Counted from the first letter of the stretch, positions 24,681 to 33,277 are shown. The stretch is DNA of 64,000 nucleotides from Hyphomicrobiales bacterium (GCA_900470095.1 UBZM01000013.1:121070-185069); one strand, 5' to 3'. Translations and numbers: made by a program. Notes: a model not told the origin generated them from the sequence alone.

Positions 24681-26378
24681 TCAGGCGCCGGTCACCTTCA
24701 CGGCGTCGTTGGGCGTGATCGAAACGGTCTTGGTGTGGGCGACATGGTCTCGGACAACGTCCCAGATCGGCGGCCCTTGCGTGCCCTCGTTGACGCTGGC
24801 CCAGCCGGCGACGACGTATTTCCGGGACGCATCGATCGGCTTGCCGGATTTCAGATGCGTCAGCCCGGAGATGCGGCCGCCCATCGGCTTGCCGATATCG
24901 ATGGCGTAGCCCATGCCGCCGATGCGGACCATGTCGCCGCCGCCCTGGAAATACGGATCGGGGTGGAAGATATTGTCGGCGACGTCCTCGAGGATCTCCT
25001 TGAGCTGGGCGCCGGTCATCTCCATGCGGTAGCAGTTGGGATAGGTGATCGCGGTCGCGTTGGTGATCGCCTCCCAGGTGATCGGCTCGCCGGGAAGCAG
25101 CGTTCCGCCCCAGCGGAAACCAGGGGAGAGCGCGATCTCGGCGTCGCGCTGGCTCAGCATGGCGTCGCAGATCAGGTCGTCGAAGGTGCCGTTGAAGTTG
25201 CCCCGCCGGTAGAGCAGCGACTCTGTCCGTCCGATCTCGCGGGCGAGGTCGGCGGCGAAGGGCTCACGGAGCTTCCTGACCAGCGCCGCCATTTCGGTAT
25301 CGGGGGTGATCGCTTCGGAGAAGACCGGCATCAGCTTGAAGCGGATATCGGCGACCTTGCCGTCCTTCACCGCGATATCGAGCCGCGACAGGAACTTGCC
25401 ATGCGAGCCGCTGGCGACGAGGGCGGTATTGCCGACGCGCACCACGCCGGGCATCGCGTCATGAGTGTGGGCAGTCAGGATGATGTCGAGGCCCTTGACC
25501 CGCGCGGCCAGTTTCCTATCGACGTCGAAACCGTCATGCGAGAGCAGCACGACGATGGCTGCGCCTTCGGCACGGGCCTCCTCGACCTGTTTCTGGATCT
25601 CCTCCTCGCGGATGCCGAACTCCCAGTCGGGGAACATCCAGCGCGGATTGGCGATGGCGGTACGCGGCAGCGCCTGGCCAATCACCGCAATCTTGACGCC
25701 ACCCTTCTCGAAGACCTTGCGGGGCTTGAAGACGGGTTCGTTCCACTCCTTGTCGCGAATGTTCTGGGCGAGGAAGGCGAAGGATGCGCTCTCCGCGATC
25801 TCCTTGACGCGCTCGGCGCCGAGCGTGAACTCCCAATGGCCGACCATGGCGTCGGTCTTCAGGGCCGACATGACGTCGACCATGTCCTGGCCCTTGGTCT
25901 GGAGCGAGCTCCAGCTGCCCTGCCATGTGTCGCCGCCATCGAGCAGCAAAACCTTGTCGTCACCGCGCTCGGCGCGGATCGCCTTGACCAGCGTCGCGAT
26001 GCGGTCGAGCCCGCCCATCCGGCCATATTGGCGAGCCAGTGTGGTGAAGTCGTCGGAGGTCAGGGCAAAGGCGCCGGCCGAGCCCGTGGCGATTTTGAAA
26101 TGCTCCCGGAATTCGGCGTCGGTCAGGTGTGGAGGCTGCCCCTTGGCCTCGCCGACGCCGAGATTGATCGAGGGTTCGCGGAAGTGCAGCGGCACGAGCT
26201 GGGCGTGGATATCGGTGACATAGAGAAGCGTCACGGTGCCGAGCGGGTCGAAGCGCAGGATGTCGGCCTGGGACAGACGCTGCTGCGCCGCGACGCGCCC
26301 GAGCGGGCCCAGCCCGGAAGCCAGCGTGATGGCCGCAGCAGCCGATGTCGCCTGAAGAAAATCGCGCCGTGAGATCAT
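24681..26378 (-). CDS. soxB: Thiosulfohydrolase SoxB
   Basis: A 565-residue dimanganese hydrolase of the 5'-nucleotidase family that releases sulfate from SoxY-bound S-sulfonate in the periplasm. The Tat leader is MISRRDFLQATSAAAAITLA. Metal ligands are seen in YVTDIHAQL (Asp56, His58), LLLDGGDTWQGS, and the SoxB-specific VGHWEFTLG; the C-terminal half is the substrate domain. It lies between soxC and soxZ, with 46 and 101 bases of spacing. The gap to soxZ holds two GC-rich hairpins (GGGCGGC / GCCGCCC and GCGGGG / CCCCGC). Confidence 0.96.
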   Translation of the reverse strand: MISRRDFLQATSAAAAITLASGLGPLGRVAAQQRLSQADILRFDPLGTVTLLYVTDIHAQLVPLHFREPSINLGVGEAKGQPPHLTDAEFREHFKIATGSAGAFALTSDDFTTLARQYGRMGGLDRIATLVKAIRAERGDDKVLLLDGGDTWQGSWSSLQTKGQDMVDVMSALKTDAMVGHWEFTLGAERVKEIAESASFAFLAQNIRDKEWNEPVFKPRKVFEKGGVKIAVIGQALPRTAIANPRWMFPDWEFGIREEEIQKQVEEARAEGAAIVVLLSHDGFDVDRKLAARVKGLDIILTAHTHDAMPGVVRVGNTALVASGSHGKFLSRLDIAVKDGKVADIRFKLMPVFSEAITPDTEMAALVRKLREPFAADLAREIGRTESLLYRRGNFNGTFDDLICDAMLSQRDAEIALSPGFRWGGTLLPGEPITWEAITNATAITYPNCYRMEMTGAQLKEILEDVADNIFHPDPYFQGGGDMVRIGGMGYAIDIGKPMGGRISGLTHLKSGKPIDASRKYVVAGWASVNEGTQGPPIWDVVRDHVAHTKTVSITPNDAVKVTGA

Positions 26379-26479
26379 GATCCACCCTTGGGCGGCGCGC
26401 AGCCGCCCTCATGCGGGGACGTTTCGCCCCGCTTGTCCGTTCGATGCGAGCAACCGGCCGGGTCGCGGCCGGCGAGACA

Positions 26480-26809
26480 TCAGCCGACCGTCAGCTTGTT
26501 CTTGGCGGTGTATTCCGAGCCGTCGTCATCCTTCCAGGTGAAGGTGAACTCGCCCGATTCCATCGCCTTGAAGAAGAAGGACTGGTACGGGTTGGCCGAA
26601 ATCGCGGGATGCCAATCGGCGGAAAAGACCGGCTTGCCGTTGAAGCTTGCACTGAACTTGTTGATGATCTTGCGCGGAATAGTCTCGCCCTTGGCGTCCT
26701 TGCGCTGGCCGGATTCCATCTCGTGCGAGATCAGCGTCTTGATCTCGATCATCTCGCCAGCGGCGGCCTTGGCGGGAACGCGGACCCGCGGGGTGGGCTT
26801 GGTGCTCAT
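26480..26809 (-). CDS. soxZ: Sulfur-carrier scaffold SoxZ
   Basis: A 109-residue protein without a signal peptide that forms the SoxYZ carrier heterodimer and is exported with SoxY. Family motifs seen: PRVRVPAKAAAGEMIEIKTL, ISHEMESGQR, and GEFTFTWKDDDG. The start at 26809 was chosen because STKPTPRVRVPA is the usual beginning; the longer frame upstream is not conserved. It is 52 bases downstream of soxY. Confidence 0.95.
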   Translation of the reverse strand: MSTKPTPRVRVPAKAAAGEMIEIKTLISHEMESGQRKDAKGETIPRKIINKFSASFNGKPVFSADWHPAISANPYQSFFFKAMESGEFTFTWKDDDGSEYTAKNKLTVG

Positions 26810-26861
26810 GGGTGTATCCTCACCGTGATCTTGTCGTTGTCGGGGCTGGAAGGCGCGGGTC

Positions 26862-27326
26862 TCAGCCGCCGCAACCACCGATCGTGACTTTCACATTGGC
26901 CTTGGCCATGTGCAGCGCGCCGCTCGACATCTCGGCGACGCAGACGATGTTTTGAGTCTGGGCGAGCCGCATGCGGGTCGCGGCCGAGGCCTTGCCGCAG
27001 GCCGGCGTGAAGCTGTAGCTGACGATGCCGGGAAGCGGGTTGCCGTCGGCATAGACGTGAACGGCCTTGACGTAGTCGGCATCCGTCATCGGGCTTTCGA
27101 CCTCGATATTGATCGGGACGACGAGGCCGTTCTCGGCGATCTCGGGAACGTCGAGCTTGATCTTGCCCGCGGCGAAGGGCTTGTCGCCATAGAGCTTCTT
27201 CAGTTCGTCCGCGACCGTCTTTTCATCTGCGAAGGCGAGCTTGGCGCCGAGAAGGCTGGCCACGGCGGCGAAGGCACCCGCCTTGAGAGCGTGACGGCGC
27301 GACAGCCCCGCTTGCTGAAAATCCAT
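26862..27326 (-). CDS. soxY: Sulfur-carrier protein SoxY
   Basis: A 154-residue carrier on whose C-terminal swinging arm thiosulfate is bound and oxidised. It ends in GGCGG, with the carrier cysteine at residue 152. The Tat signal is LSRRHALKAGAFAAVASLL (residues 8-26), which also carries SoxZ out. GGGAGGA precedes the ATG at 27326. It is first in the leftward soxYZBCD transcript and is divergent from soxA across a 174-base promoter region. Confidence 0.96.
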   Translation of the reverse strand: MDFQQAGLSRRHALKAGAFAAVASLLGAKLAFADEKTVADELKKLYGDKPFAAGKIKLDVPEIAENGLVVPINIEVESPMTDADYVKAVHVYADGNPLPGIVSYSFTPACGKASAATRMRLAQTQNIVCVAEMSSGALHMAKANVKVTIGGCGG

Positions 27327-27397
27327 TCGGACATCCTCCCTGGAATTATTCTGGTTAGCTCTTGACGACGCGACCGTCCGTCGCACATCATTTCGAC

Positions 27398-27423
27398 ATA
27401 TCGTGATATTGTTTTTTGTGAAT
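27398..27423. promoter_or_regulatory. Candidate SoxR site(s) in the soxY-soxA divergent promoter
   Basis: ATATC-GT-GATAT (27398-27409) is a perfect short dyad. It overlaps ATTG-N8-GAAT (27408-27423), which matches the ATTC-N8-GAAT pattern of persulfide-responsive ArsR regulators with one mismatch. Located 72-97 bases upstream of soxY and 78-103 upstream of soxA. Confidence 0.4.
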
Positions 27424-27500
27424 GTAAAGGCTTTCAAATCAAGAAAGCCGGGAATGAAGGTCGCATGAAGCGGCCGGCTGGGGAAACGAAAGGGCAGGGC

Positions 27501-28334
27501 ATGAAGCTCACTGTGATCGGCGCGGCAGTTCTTGCCGCGGCCATGACGCTCGCGGCCGGGCATCTGACCGCACAATCGCCGCCGCAGGACGACAGCGAGA
27601 AGGAGATCGAGCGCTATCGCCAGATGCTCTCGGACCCATTCTCCAATCCCGGCTACCTCGCAGTCGACCGCGGCGAGGAGATCTGGACGACGAAGCGCGG
27701 CACCAAGAATGTCTCGCTGGAAGGCTGCGATCTCGGTGAGGGCGCGGGCAAGCTGGAGGGCGCCTATGCGCGGCTGCCGCGCCATTTCGCGGATGCCGAC
27801 AAGGTCATGGATCTGGAGCAGCGCTTGCTCTGGTGCATGGACAAGGTCCAGGGACTCGACACCAAGGACGTGCTGTCGCGGCGCTTCTCCTCTCCCGGAA
27901 AGGCCTCCGATCTCGAGGACCTGACGGCTTTCATCGCCAACAAGTCGAACGGCATGAAGCTGGAGCCGCAGCTCAAGCACGCCAAGGAACTTGAAATGGC
28001 GGCTGTCGGGGAGGAGCTGTTCTATCGCCGTGGCGGCGTGATGGATTTCTCCTGTGCCACCTGCCACGCCGAGGAAGGCAAGCGCATCCGTCTGCAGGGC
28101 CTGCCCAACCTGTCCGTGCCGGGCGCGACTGCGCAGGCAACGATGGCGACCTGGCCGACCTATCGCGTCTCCCAGAGCGCGCTTCGCACGATGCAGCACC
28201 GTCTTTGGGACTGTTATCGGCAGCAGCGCTGGCCGGTGCCGGATTTCGGCTCGGACAGCCTGACCGCGCTGACCGTCTTCCTGAACAAGCAGGCGGCCGG
28301 CGGTGAACTCAATGTGCCTTCGATCAAGCGCTGA
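27501..28334 (+). CDS. soxA: L-cysteine S-thiosulfotransferase subunit SoxA (monoheme)
   Basis: A 277-residue exported cytochrome that, with SoxX, couples thiosulfate to SoxY. The active-site heme motif is CATCH (Cys185, Cys188, His189) and the axial persulfide-type ligand is Cys238 in [13 protein letters not shown]. The N-terminal heme of diheme SoxA proteins is missing; in its place Cys76 (LEGCDLG) and Cys112 (WCMDK) probably form a disulfide, as in other Rhizobiales. The ATG at 27501 gives the clean signal peptide [20 protein letters not shown]; an ATG at 27465 with AAGG upstream is the alternative. Confidence 0.94.
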   Translation: MKLTVIGAAVLAAAMTLAAGHLTAQSPPQDDSEKEIERYRQMLSDPFSNPGYLAVDRGEEIWTTKRGTKNVSLEGCDLGEGAGKLEGAYARLPRHFADADKVMDLEQRLLWCMDKVQGLDTKDVLSRRFSSPGKASDLEDLTAFIANKSNGMKLEPQLKHAKELEMAAVGEELFYRRGGVMDFSCATCHAEEGKRIRLQGLPNLSVPGATAQATMATWPTYRVSQSALRTMQHRLWDCYRQQRWPVPDFGSDSLTALTVFLNKQAAGGELNVPSIKR

Positions 28335-28347
28335 GGGGACGGAACCG

Positions 28348-28971
28348 ATGATCAGATCAGCTTTCGCCTCCCTAGCCCTCAGTGCCTTCGCGCTCTGTGC
28401 TCCGGCCTTGGCGCAGGACAAGCCCGCTAAGCCGAGCCAGGCGACGATCGAGGCCTATGTGAAGTCCACTTTCGGCAAGGCGCCGGCGGAATGGCAGGCA
28501 CGCATCACGCCGGATGAATCGCTGGCGGCGTGCAATGTCCATCGCAATCAGGTTTCGTCCGCAGATGCGGAGGCCATCACCAAGCGCGAGCTTGCCAGGG
28601 TCAGCTATCCCGCGGACGGCAAGTTCCTCGGCAACTGGAAGGAAGGCTACAAGGTCGCCAATAATGGCCGGGGCGGTCAGTTTTCCGATCCGCCCGACAC
28701 AGTTTCCGGGGGCAACTGCTTCGCCTGCCACCAGCTCGACCCCAAGGAGCTGAGCTATGGCACGCTCGGCCCCAGCCTCGCCGCTTATGGCAAGGACCGG
28801 AAATACGACGCTGAGGCGATCAAGGACGCCTACACCAAGATCTACAATTCACAGGCCGTGGTGCCCTGCTCGAACATGCCCCGCTTCGGCACCAACAAGG
28901 TGCTGAGCGAACAGCAGATCAAGGACGTGATGGCCTATCTGTTCGACCCGGAATCGCCGGTGAACAAGTAG
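28348..28971 (+). CDS. soxX: Sulfur oxidation cytochrome c SoxX
   Basis: A 207-residue exported monoheme cytochrome, partner of SoxA. The signal peptide is MIRSAFASLALSAFALCAPALAQ. The heme motif is CFACH (Cys124, Cys127, His128) and the axial Met is Met178 in CSNMPRFG. There is an N-terminal extension of about 100 residues before the heme domain, longer than in the shortest SoxX proteins. It starts 13 bases after the soxA stop. A strong terminator hairpin follows. Confidence 0.95.
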   Translation: MIRSAFASLALSAFALCAPALAQDKPAKPSQATIEAYVKSTFGKAPAEWQARITPDESLAACNVHRNQVSSADAEAITKRELARVSYPADGKFLGNWKEGYKVANNGRGGQFSDPPDTVSGGNCFACHQLDPKELSYGTLGPSLAAYGKDRKYDAEAIKDAYTKIYNSQAVVPCSNMPRFGTNKVLSEQQIKDVMAYLFDPESPVNK

Positions 28972-28995
28972 CGGCAGGGCCCAGCGCCAGTAAAA

Positions 28996-29034
28996 AATCA
29001 TCCCGACCTCGGTTCCTGCGTGGTCGGGATGATT
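28996..29034. terminator. Bidirectional terminator between soxX and soxW
   Basis: Perfect 13-base stem AATCATCCCGACC / GGTCGGGATGATT with a 13-base loop. On the - strand it is followed by a U-run (TTTTTT), giving a canonical intrinsic terminator for soxVW; on the + strand by TGCGTTT. Confidence 0.85.
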
Positions 29035-29054
29035 GCGTTTCGAGGCAGCAGACG

Positions 29055-29618
29055 TCAGGCGCCTTGCCGCTTCAGCCATTCCGGGAAGGGCGCGGTCTCG
29101 TAGCCCTTCTCCCGCACAAAGCGGAACATGGCGAGGAAATCGCGTGGTTCGAGCAGCCCCGGCATGCGCGCGACCTCGCGGGCCTGCGGCTTGCGTTGGC
29201 CGAGACCCTCCGCGCTGTCGGGCATGAACTGGATCGTCGGAGTGAAGCGCACGCCATAGGCCTCGCCCAGTGCCTTCTCGCCCAGTTTGCGTTCGTCGAA
29301 ATCGGTGACCTCGCGGGCGCCGATATGGTTGAGGTGCAGCACCTCGAAATTGGCCTTGATGTAACCTTCGATCCTGGGATCGGCGAGATGTACCTCATGC
29401 ATTCGCCGGCAGGCCGGGCAGCCCTTGAGGCCCCACATGATCGCGAGGCGTTTGCCGTTGCGAGTCGCGGTTTCGATGTCCTCGGAGAGATCGAGGAAAC
29501 TCTCGAGATACCAGTCCTGCTGGTAGAGCCCGTCCTCGCCGAGTCTGGCGGCGGCGAGGGCCTGAGGCGCGAAGGGGACGGCGAGGGCAGAGCCGAGAAG
29601 CCTGCGTCGGGTCAGCAT
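29055..29618 (-). CDS. soxW: Periplasmic thioredoxin SoxW
   Basis: A 187-residue exported thioredoxin-fold protein. The leader is MLTRRRLLGSALAVPFAPQALA. The redox motif CPAC (Cys67, Cys70) is in WGLKGCPACRRM, and the cis-proline region is FTPTIQFM. SoxW receives reductant from the membrane protein SoxV and keeps SoxY thiols reduced. It begins 13 bases after soxV, forming the soxVW operon. The SoxW assignment rests on linkage to soxV and the sox genes rather than on unique motifs. Confidence 0.88.
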   Translation of the reverse strand: MLTRRRLLGSALAVPFAPQALAAARLGEDGLYQQDWYLESFLDLSEDIETATRNGKRLAIMWGLKGCPACRRMHEVHLADPRIEGYIKANFEVLHLNHIGAREVTDFDERKLGEKALGEAYGVRFTPTIQFMPDSAEGLGQRKPQAREVARMPGLLEPRDFLAMFRFVREKGYETAPFPEWLKRQGA

Positions 29619-29631
29619 GGAAACACTCCCT

Positions 29632-30372
29632 TCAGCCGATCGTACCGAGGATCGGGATGGTCTGTAGCAGCCAGCCGGCCAGCGCCGGCATCATTCCGGT
29701 GATGAACAGCAGGCCTGTCACGACGAGCCCGGCGCCCATGGCCTTCTCGATGACGGCCATATGCCGCCGGAAGCGGGAGAGCCAGGTCAGGAAGGGGCCG
29801 GCGAAGACCGCCGCCAACAGGAAGGGCAGGCCGATTCCGAGCGCATAGGATGCGAGCAGAAGCGCGCCGCGCGAGGCGCTGCCTTCGGCACCCGCGACCA
29901 TCAGCACCGTCGCCAGCACAGGTCCGACGCAGGGCGTCCAGCCGAACGCGAAGGCAAGCCCGACGAGATAGGCGCCGAGCAGGCCGGCGGGACGTGCGGA
30001 TGTCTGGAAACGGGCCTCCCGGTAGAGCAGGGGAATCCGCAGCCAGCCGAGAAAATGCAGGCCCATGACTAGGATGATTGCGCCGGCGGCGATGGACAGC
30101 GTGTCGAAATGGGCGGTGATCCAGGTCCCGATGGTCGAGGCGGTGGCGCCGAGTGCGACGAAGACGGTGGCGAAACCGAGCACGAAAACGGCGGCCATGG
30201 CGATGATGCGGCGACGCTGCGCGGCCGTCAGCGCGCCGTCCGAGCCGGACAATTCGCCGATGCCGACACCCGCGAGGAAGCAGAGATACGGCGGCACCAG
30301 GGGCAGCACGCAGGGGCTCAGGAAGGAGAGCAGACCGGCTGCGAAAGCCCCTGCGATCGAGATGTCGAACAA
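29632..30372 (-). CDS. soxV: CcdA-family thiol-disulfide membrane protein SoxV
   Basis: A 246-residue membrane protein with six hydrophobic helices. The two redox cysteines are at LLSFLSPCVLPLVPPY (near residue 21) and AFGWTPCVGPVLATVL. It moves electrons from cytoplasmic thioredoxin to periplasmic SoxW. The gene is divergent from soxS across only 50 bases, which contain a 24-base dyad. The same arrangement (soxVW leftward, soxSRT rightward) is known from other Rhizobiales sox loci. Confidence 0.92.
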   Translation of the reverse strand: MFDISIAGAFAAGLLSFLSPCVLPLVPPYLCFLAGVGIGELSGSDGALTAAQRRRIIAMAAVFVLGFATVFVALGATASTIGTWITAHFDTLSIAAGAIILVMGLHFLGWLRIPLLYREARFQTSARPAGLLGAYLVGLAFAFGWTPCVGPVLATVLMVAGAEGSASRGALLLASYALGIGLPFLLAAVFAGPFLTWLSRFRRHMAVIEKAMGAGLVVTGLLFITGMMPALAGWLLQTIPILGTIG

Positions 30373-30393
30373 GGTTCAGCCCGCCAATTGTTT

Positions 30394-30417
30394 AAACATA
30401 TGAATACGACTATGTTT
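30394..30417. promoter_or_regulatory. Dyad AAACATA-N10-TATGTTT between soxV and soxS
   Basis: Perfect seven-base arms in the 50-base divergent gap, ending six bases before the soxS start. It shares ACATAT with the perfect site at 33287-33312 but has a spacer four bases shorter. A likely SoxR operator controlling soxVW and soxSRT. Confidence 0.55.
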
Positions 30418-30422
30418 GTCGG

Positions 30423-30842
30423 ATGAAAGCAATCGCGAAATGGCTGAGCGGGCATGCCGGCCTCGCAGCACTGGTGGGGATGGCGCTTGTCAGCCTGCCG
30501 TTGCGGGCGGCAGAGCTGGTGATGTTTGAACGCGACGGCTGCGTCTGGTGCGCCCGCTGGGACCGGGAGGTCGCGCCTGTCTATGCCAACACGCCGGAGG
30601 GCAAGGCAGCACCGCTGAGGCGGGTCGATCTCGGTTCCACCCGCGCAGATGAGCCTGGACTTGCTGCACCGGTTCGCTTCACGCCGACCTTCGTCCTGAT
30701 GGATGAGGGGCGCGAGGTCGGCCGGATCACCGGGTATATTGGCGACGATGCATTCTGGGGTTTGCTTGGCAAGATGCTTGCTGGCATGGACAGTCCCAGC
30801 CATCGAACCCGCGGCCAGTCCGCGACAATGGAACGAAAATGA
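30423..30842 (+). CDS. soxS: Periplasmic thioredoxin-like protein SoxS
   Basis: A 139-residue exported thioredoxin-fold protein with signal peptide (KWLSGHAGLAALVGMALVSLPLRAA) and redox motif CVWC (residues 40-43); VRFTPTFVLMDEGREVG holds the cis-proline loop. SoxS in Paracoccus restores activity of SoxY by reducing it. It overlaps soxR by four bases (ATGA), so the two are translated together. The leader contains only a short region behind the soxV/soxS dyad. Confidence 0.88.
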   Translation: MKAIAKWLSGHAGLAALVGMALVSLPLRAAELVMFERDGCVWCARWDREVAPVYANTPEGKAAPLRRVDLGSTRADEPGLAAPVRFTPTFVLMDEGREVGRITGYIGDDAFWGLLGKMLAGMDSPSHRTRGQSATMERK

Positions 30843-31222
30843 GCGCGATTGTCTCCAAGGCCCTCGAAGCCGAGCTGCGCGATGGTGCCGAATTCTCGGC
30901 CGAGCTCGATCAACTGATGCGCAAGGCCCGCAAGGCCAGCGATTTCCTGAAGGCTCTGTCCCACGAAAACCGGCTGCTGCTGCTCTGCTTGCTGGCCGAA
31001 CGCGAGCGCACCGTCACGGAACTTGAGAACATCCTCTCGCTGCGCCAGCCGATGGTTTCGCAGCAGCTCGCGCGGCTGCGGCTCGACCAGTTGGTCACCA
31101 CGCGTCGCGACGGCAAGGCGATCTATTACAGCCTCGCCAATGACGATGTGCGCCAGGTCATCTCGGTGATCTACGACATCTTCTGCAACCGTCCCGAGAG
31201 CACGGACCGCTTGCGTGATTGA
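30839..31222 (+). CDS. soxR: ArsR-family persulfide-responsive repressor SoxR
   Basis: A 127-residue winged-helix repressor of the ArsR/SmtB family. The recognition region is LSLRQPMVSQQLARLRLDQL, followed by the wing TTRRDGKAIYYSLA. Cys50 (LLLLCLLAE) and Cys116 (YDIFCNRPE) are exactly 66 residues apart, the same spacing as the two sensing cysteines of SqrR (41 and 107), which form a polysulfide bridge. It should repress sox promoters until reactive sulfur accumulates. This is not the SoxR of the redox-cycling MerR family. It is coupled to soxS and followed by soxT. Confidence 0.93.
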   Translation: MSAIVSKALEAELRDGAEFSAELDQLMRKARKASDFLKALSHENRLLLLCLLAERERTVTELENILSLRQPMVSQQLARLRLDQLVTTRRDGKAIYYSLANDDVRQVISVIYDIFCNRPESTDRLRD

Positions 31223-31252
31223 AATGCGGGCCGGCAGGGGCGTCTGACGATC

Positions 31253-32350
31253 ATGGAACCTCTGCCGACCTGGGCCGTGACGCTGATCGGCGTCGTCATC
31301 GGCGCGGCCTGCGGCTTCACTGCCCGGCGTGCCCGGCTCTGCTCCTTCGGGGCGATCGAGGACGCCTGGATGGGCGGCGATACGCGCCGCCTGCGCATCT
31401 TCGGGCTTGCGCTCGCCGTTGCGCTCGTGGGCACGCAGCTTCTGGTCGGTCTCGGCTGGCTTTCGCCCCGACTCTCGACCTATGTGCCCTCGGCCTTGCC
31501 CTGGCTCTCGATCCTGCTCGGCAGTACGGTCTTCGGGATCGGCATGGCGCTGGTCGGCACCTGCGGCTTTGGCTCTCTCGTTCGTCTCGGCAGCGGCGAC
31601 CTGCGCAGCCTGATCGTGATGATGGTCTTCGGCGCCGTCGCCTATGCCACGCTCCGCGGCATGCTGGCTTCCTTTCGAATCGATGTGCTCGAGACGGTCG
31701 CCCTGCCGATACCTGGTGGAGTGCAGGGTGATCTGCCTTCACTGCTCGCCTGGTTTGGTCTGGGCGACTGGCGGCTTGCCATCGTTCTCGTCGCCGCCCT
31801 GGTGCTGATACTGGCTGTCCTGGCCGACCCTCGGTTGCGACGTTCGCCGCGGCTGGTGTTGGCCGGGCTCACGCTGGGGTTCGGTGTGGTTGCAGGCTGG
31901 TGGGCGACAGGTGTGGCTATCGACGAATTCACCGCGTTTCCCCGCCCGCAGAGCCTGACCTTCGTCTCGCCGATCGGCAGGGCGCTCTACGCGGTCCTGA
32001 CCCACCCTATCGGATTCCTCGATTTCGGGGTCGGCACCATTCTGGGGGTGATGCTCGGAGCCTTTGCCTCGGCACTCTACGATCGCGAGTTCCGCTGGGA
32101 GGCCTTTGACGACCACCACGAGATGCGCCGCCATCTGGCGGGCGGTGCGCTGATGGGGTTCGGCGGCATTCTCGCGGGGGGCTGCACCATCGGGCAGGGC
32201 GTCACGGCCGGTTCGCTGATGGCGCTGTCCTGGCCGCTGGCGGTTGCCGGCATGATGCTCGGCGCCCGCATCGGCATCGCAGTTCTGGTCGAGGGCTCGG
32301 TGCGCGAGATGCTGGCCGAACGCCTCGGGCGCCGCCGTCGCTGCGATTGA
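31253..32350 (+). CDS. soxT: YeeE/YedE-family sulfur-compound permease SoxT
   Basis: A 365-residue membrane protein with about nine or ten helices. The family motifs TARRARLCSFGAIEDA and GTCGFGSLVRLGSGDLRSL are in the first half; GGCTIGQGVTAGSL is in the second. The conserved cysteines mark the thiosulfate/sulfur path of YeeE-type transporters. As third gene after soxS and soxR, it probably imports a sulfur compound that lets cytoplasmic SoxR sense it. The substrate in this strain is not shown. Confidence 0.9.
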   Translation: MEPLPTWAVTLIGVVIGAACGFTARRARLCSFGAIEDAWMGGDTRRLRIFGLALAVALVGTQLLVGLGWLSPRLSTYVPSALPWLSILLGSTVFGIGMALVGTCGFGSLVRLGSGDLRSLIVMMVFGAVAYATLRGMLASFRIDVLETVALPIPGGVQGDLPSLLAWFGLGDWRLAIVLVAALVLILAVLADPRLRRSPRLVLAGLTLGFGVVAGWWATGVAIDEFTAFPRPQSLTFVSPIGRALYAVLTHPIGFLDFGVGTILGVMLGAFASALYDREFRWEAFDDHHEMRRHLAGGALMGFGGILAGGCTIGQGVTAGSLMALSWPLAVAGMMLGARIGIAVLVEGSVREMLAERLGRRRRCD

Positions 32351-32365
32351 GCGTTCTTCGGCCGA

Positions 32366-33277
32366 TCAGGCCGCGGACGGGATGAAGCGGAAGGCCTGCC
32401 CGGTACGCTCGACCGTACCGATCCCGCCCTTCGGCAGATGATAGCCAATCACCCGCAGCTTCTCGTCGGCGGCCCGGCCCAGTACGGTCTTGCGGGTCTG
32501 GACCGCTTGATCCGCGTCATGATCGGAAGCTGGGCGCCATTCCGGGTGGGCGAAGGATGCAACCGGATGCGTCGCCGCGTCGCCCAGCACGAGCAGCCTG
32601 TCGCTGCCGTCCTTGATCTCGAAGGAGACATGACCCGGCGTGTGACCGGGCGTCGCGACTGCGGCGATTCCCGGCAGCACTTCCTCGCCTGCGAGGAAGG
32701 TCTTCAGCCCATCCTGGAGACCCTTCAGCACACGCTGCGCGCCGGCCGCAAAAGCGTGACGGTCCTCGGGAAGTCGCTCATAGACCTTGGCATCTGTCCA
32801 GAACGCGACCTCGTCGCGGGCCGCCAGCCAGGTCGCATTGGGGAATGCCGGGCTGTCGAACTCGTCGAGCGCCCCCCAAAGGTGGTCCGGGTGCAAATGG
32901 GTGAAGACGACATGGCTCACACTGTCGGGCGCAATACCGGCGGCCTCCAGGCTTGCTGCGAGCTTGCCGCTTCCGGCAAGAAAGTTCGGGCCGGAGCCGC
33001 AATCGAACAGGATCGTCTCACTGCCGCGCTTCAGGCAGGTGACGTTCAGCACCGTCTCGGTTGGGCCCTTGCTGCCGGTCATCGCCTCGAGCTGGGGCAG
33101 CGGCGTGTCGCGCGCGAGCATCGAGAGCGGCAGCTGGAAGCCACCGTCGCTCAGCACCAGGATCTCGGCCTTGCCGAGCCCGGCTCGCGCCACGACCTGG
33201 GCTCGTGCTGCTCCGCCGCAGAACGAGGCCGCCGCTGTCAGACTGGCTCCGAGAGTGAAAACGCGACGGTTCAGCAT
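32366..33277 (-). CDS. Exported metallo-beta-lactamase-fold hydrolase in the sox locus
   Basis: A 303-residue MBL-fold protein. The zinc motif is FTHLHPDHLWG (HxHxDH) with further ligands in ATPGHTPGH and LGDAATH. The leader LNRRVFTLGASLTAAASF is Tat-like, placing it in the periplasm. MBL proteins at the ends of sox clusters (SoxG/SoxH) are common; which one this equals is not certain. It is convergent with soxT, 15 bases apart. A perfect 26-base dyad fitting a SoxR site lies immediately upstream of the start, so it likely belongs to the SoxR regulon. Confidence 0.85.
   Translation of the reverse strand: MLNRRVFTLGASLTAAASFCGGAARAQVVARAGLGKAEILVLSDGGFQLPLSMLARDTPLPQLEAMTGSKGPTETVLNVTCLKRGSETILFDCGSGPNFLAGSGKLAASLEAAGIAPDSVSHVVFTHLHPDHLWGALDEFDSPAFPNATWLAARDEVAFWTDAKVYERLPEDRHAFAAGAQRVLKGLQDGLKTFLAGEEVLPGIAAVATPGHTPGHVSFEIKDGSDRLLVLGDAATHPVASFAHPEWRPASDHDADQAVQTRKTVLGRAADEKLRVIGYHLPKGGIGTVERTGQAFRFIPSAA

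Noticed and set aside
24507..26372. 621-codon frame on the + strand opposite soxB and soxC
   Set aside because: Antisense shadow; soxB and soxC on the - strand contain Tat signals, metal sites and the Mo cysteine.
27339..28421. Extended upstream reading of soxY to 28421
   Set aside because: The frame stays open by chance through soxA on the opposite strand. The Tat signal and GGGAGGA site fix the soxY start at 27326.
30839..31222. SoxR as the MerR-type superoxide sensor
   Set aside because: The gene shares only the name; the fold is ArsR-type, there is no MerR helix-turn-helix or CxxCxCxxxxxC cluster motif, and the context is thiosulfate oxidation.
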